Origin: Luteimonas suaedae
Lineage (GTDB): Bacteria; Pseudomonadota; Gammaproteobacteria; Xanthomonadales; Xanthomonadaceae
Direction of reading: 5' to 3'
Assembly (NCBI RefSeq): GCF_008312895.1
Contig: NZ_VSSP01000003.1
Coordinates: 290,646 to 354,645 of the forward strand
Length of the DNA: 64,000 nucleotides
The notes beneath the pieces were generated by a model that was not told the origin of the DNA, did not search any database, and saw only the letters and a list, made by a program, of their open reading frames with translations. This document shows, piece after piece, positions 62,102-64,000 of the stretch. Each line of letters begins with the position of its first letter. Position 1 is the first letter of the stretch. The translations under genes were made by a program, and so were the position numbers.

Positions 62102-63943
62102 TCAGGGCATCCCGGTCGCAGTCACCGTGCAGGTCAGGCTGAAGGTCAGCGTGCCGCCGTTGGGCAGGGTGGGGATCACCAGGCCGGTGCCCTGCAGCTG
62201 GGCCACGTCCGGCGCCGCGGGGCAGACCGCGCCGCCGGCCTCCTCGCCACAGGTCACCGCCGTGCAGGTCAGGCCCTCGGCCGGCGGGTCGCTCACCGCC
62301 GCACCGTCGGCGGCGCTGGGGCCATTGTTGACCACCACGATCCGGTAAACGATCTCGTCATCGCGGAGCACGGCGTCGACGTCGTTGCTCTTGGTGACCG
62401 AAAGATCGGCGATCGGCGCCACCGTCACGGTCGCGCTGGCCTCGCCATCGAAGGGCTCGTTCAGCGTTTGCGAGGTGTAGTCGATGCGCGCGGTGTTGAC
62501 GATGTCGGTTTCCGCCAGCGCATTGTCGTCTGCGATGCGGGCACGGAACCGGAACGTCGTCGACTCGCCCGGCAGGACCTGGCCGCCATCGCTGGCCGTG
62601 GCGCCGGCGCCGAGCCGGAACACCACGCGATCGGGGCCAGTGAGGAACTCGGCCTGGTCGTCGCCGGCGACGTCGGTCATGGCACCGGTCGGTGCGCCGG
62701 GCGTATTGCTGACGATCTCCAGGCTGCCCGGCACGTAGATCGTGCCACCGGGGACCAGGTTGTCGGTGACGACCACGTCGAGCGCGCCGTCCTCCCCTTC
62801 ATTGACGAACGAGATCGTGTACTGCAGCTCGTCACCCGGCAGCACCTCGCCGCCGTTCAAGTCCTCGACCCCCTTGGTGAACGACGAAACCAGGTCCGGC
62901 ACGTACAGGTCGACGGCGAACACCAGCGCGTGCGGGTAGTACGCGTCGCCGTTCGACGTGAACTGGAACGTCGCCGACGTGGCGCCGTTCGCCAGGATGT
63001 TGCTGGCGTTGACGTAGTCGATGTCCTGCCCGAGCTGGTTGCTGTAGTTCGGGGTCTTGGCGGTGAGATGGCTGCCCAGGCGGCTGACGGTGCTGTTCCA
63101 GAAGTTGGTGTTCGGGTTCAGGCCGTCGGTGATCTGGGTGCCGTCCATCAGGAACTGGTCACCGACCAGATTCATGTCGCCCTCCCAGTTCAGCGCGCCG
63201 AGGAACGTGTCGAACGATCCCGCCAGCGGCGTCAGCAGGCCAGAGACCGTGATGCTGACGGAGTTGGTGCCGGTGACGTTGGCGGCGCCGTCGTACACCA
63301 TCAGTCGCCGGAACGGCTCGTTGGTGTCCCGGTACAGCACGACCAGGCTCCAGCCGGCGTAACGGTCGGTGCCGGTGGTGCCGACGATGCCGCCGGCCGC
63401 ATAGGTGCCGTTGCCGGCCGCCTGGACCTGCGCGGTCACGTCGGCGAACGCGAAGTACGCGCGATTGCTGGCATCGCCGCCGAACGTATTGGTGTCCAGC
63501 TGGCTGGCGGTGATGGGCTGGTATCCGGCCGCACCCGGCGAACGGAACTGGATCGTGTTCCTGCCGGCGGCGGTCTCGCCCGCACGGGCGCCCCAGTACA
63601 GGCCGGCGAACGACACCGTGGCGCCGGCCGGCAGGCTCAGGTCGGCGCTGGAGCTGTTGCCCAACCCGGCCGTCGGATCCACGTCGACGAACACCATCGT
63701 ATGGTTGTTGTTGTTGTTGTTGTTGCCGGTCGCCGCGCGTTGCCGGGCCAGTTCGCACTCGGCCGCGCCATCCGTGCAGGTCATCAGCGTATTGCCGACC
63801 ATAGCCGCGTTGCCGGGCTGGTTGAAGCTGGCGCGCGGCGTGAATTCGCGAACGACCTGCGCCTGCGCCGCGGAGGCGGCCAGCAGGAGCAGGATCGCGC
63901 ACAGTGCCGCCGCGGCGGCTCTTGGAGCGAAGGTGGACATCAT
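62102..63943 (-). CDS. Exported DUF11-domain protein
   Basis: A 613-residue surface-type protein with a signal peptide (ALCAILLLLAASAAQAQ). Residues ~30-335 are a beta-rich domain (VSFAGLYWGAR, GWSLVVLYRD, RRLMVYDG) found before DUF11 repeats in many environmental bacteria. Two DUF11-like units follow: SFTKGVEDLNGGEVLPGDELQYTISFVNEG near 355 and LSVTKSNDVDAVLRDDEIVYRIVVVNNGPSAADG near 510. The second unit is cut by the stop after TCTVTATGMP. Residues near 75-81 are seven asparagines from a (AAC)7 run. The start is the base before the upstream stop (TAAATG), so it is co-transcribed with that gene. Confidence 0.86.
   Translation of the reverse strand: MMSTFAPRAAAAALCAILLLLAASAAQAQVVREFTPRASFNQPGNAAMVGNTLMTCTDGAAECELARQRAATGNNNNNNNHTMVFVDVDPTAGLGNSSSADLSLPAGATVSFAGLYWGARAGETAAGRNTIQFRSPGAAGYQPITASQLDTNTFGGDASNRAYFAFADVTAQVQAAGNGTYAAGGIVGTTGTDRYAGWSLVVLYRDTNEPFRRLMVYDGAANVTGTNSVSITVSGLLTPLAGSFDTFLGALNWEGDMNLVGDQFLMDGTQITDGLNPNTNFWNSTVSRLGSHLTAKTPNYSNQLGQDIDYVNASNILANGATSATFQFTSNGDAYYPHALVFAVDLYVPDLVSSFTKGVEDLNGGEVLPGDELQYTISFVNEGEDGALDVVVTDNLVPGGTIYVPGSLEIVSNTPGAPTGAMTDVAGDDQAEFLTGPDRVVFRLGAGATASDGGQVLPGESTTFRFRARIADDNALAETDIVNTARIDYTSQTLNEPFDGEASATVTVAPIADLSVTKSNDVDAVLRDDEIVYRIVVVNNGPSAADGAAVSDPPAEGLTCTAVTCGEEAGGAVCPAAPDVAQLQGTGLVIPTLPNGGTLTFSLTCTVTATGMP
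63704..63724 (-). repeat. (AAC)7 coding microsatellite
   Basis: Seven perfect GTT units on the + strand encode seven Asn in the DUF11 protein. Changes in unit number would keep frame and only alter the Asn run. Confidence 0.95.
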
Positions 63944-64000
63944 TTAATAGCTCCCCACAAAGTTGACGAACCAGCCCTTGTGGTCGTAGTCGAAGTCGGT
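63944..64000 (-). CDS. C-terminal end of an outer-membrane-type protein (partial)
   Basis: The frame ends TAA at 63944-63946 and gives DYDHKGWFVNFVGSY as the last visible residues. The alternating pattern and terminal tyrosine suit the last strand of an outer membrane barrel, perhaps an OmpA-like or autotransporter-type protein. Its start is outside the window. The DUF11 gene begins on the next base. Confidence 0.55.
   Translation of the reverse strand, partial: TDFDYDHKGWFVNFVGSY

Overview
The window looks like chromosome of a high-GC gammaproteobacterium of the Lysobacteraceae/Xanthomonadaceae (Lysobacter, Luteimonas or Stenotrophomonas-like). The basis is the housekeeping set (a 630-residue RpoD, the dprA-smg-topA-tsaC order, def/fmt/rsmB, gltBD, fabAB), TonB-dependent receptors, a XylR-like LacI-type operator, and REP-like and heptamer intergenic repeats of a kind common in this family. 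This is inference from protein content; no 16S gene is present.

Layout. 1-7 kb holds small accessory genes: a Pr6Pr membrane protein, a GNAT acetyltransferase, a flavin monooxygenase packed against a HAD phosphatase, NTF2-like and DUF1801 proteins, and a short-chain dehydrogenase. Two copies of a ~130 bp non-coding repeat lie here. 7.2-9 kb is the fabA-fabB operon for unsaturated fatty acid synthesis. It is followed by a decayed ABC permease and an exported beta-helix protein. 11.5-17.3 kb is a sugar-acid catabolic operon read leftwards: GntP-type permease, FAH-family 2-keto-3-deoxy-acid dehydratase, semialdehyde dehydrogenase and xylonate-type IlvD/Edd dehydratase. A LacI-type operator lies at its head. 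Together they would carry a pentonate to 2-oxoglutarate (Weimberg-type route).

17.6-30.2 kb is accessory. A TonB-dependent receptor is fused by stop/start overlap to an exported YdcF-like protein. An AbiE type IV toxin-antitoxin pair sits beside a lower-GC XRE-type regulator. Next comes a patch of gene remnants (DUF4440, staphylococcal-nuclease family, a frameshifted lipoprotein). A second TonB receptor is divergent from a LytS/LytTR two-component pair.

30.3-64 kb is mostly core: tRNA-Ile2(CAU), rpoD, dtd (with a remnant of a second copy), and an operon of LPS-type acyltransferase, two bPH2 proteins and a family 9 glycosyltransferase. Two more glycosyltransferases follow, then rsmB, fmt, def, a LysM protein, dprA, smg, topA, tsaC, gltB and gltD. 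Small envelope and stress proteins come next, and finally a DUF11 surface-type protein directly behind the end of an outer-membrane-type protein.

Intergenic DNA is unusually rich in structured repeats: at least two REP-like families, two hairpin families of the CATTCCCGC/CATCCCGGC kind, and short heptamer arrays that begin immediately after stop codons of several core genes. No CRISPR array, complete insertion sequence, rRNA or phage was found.
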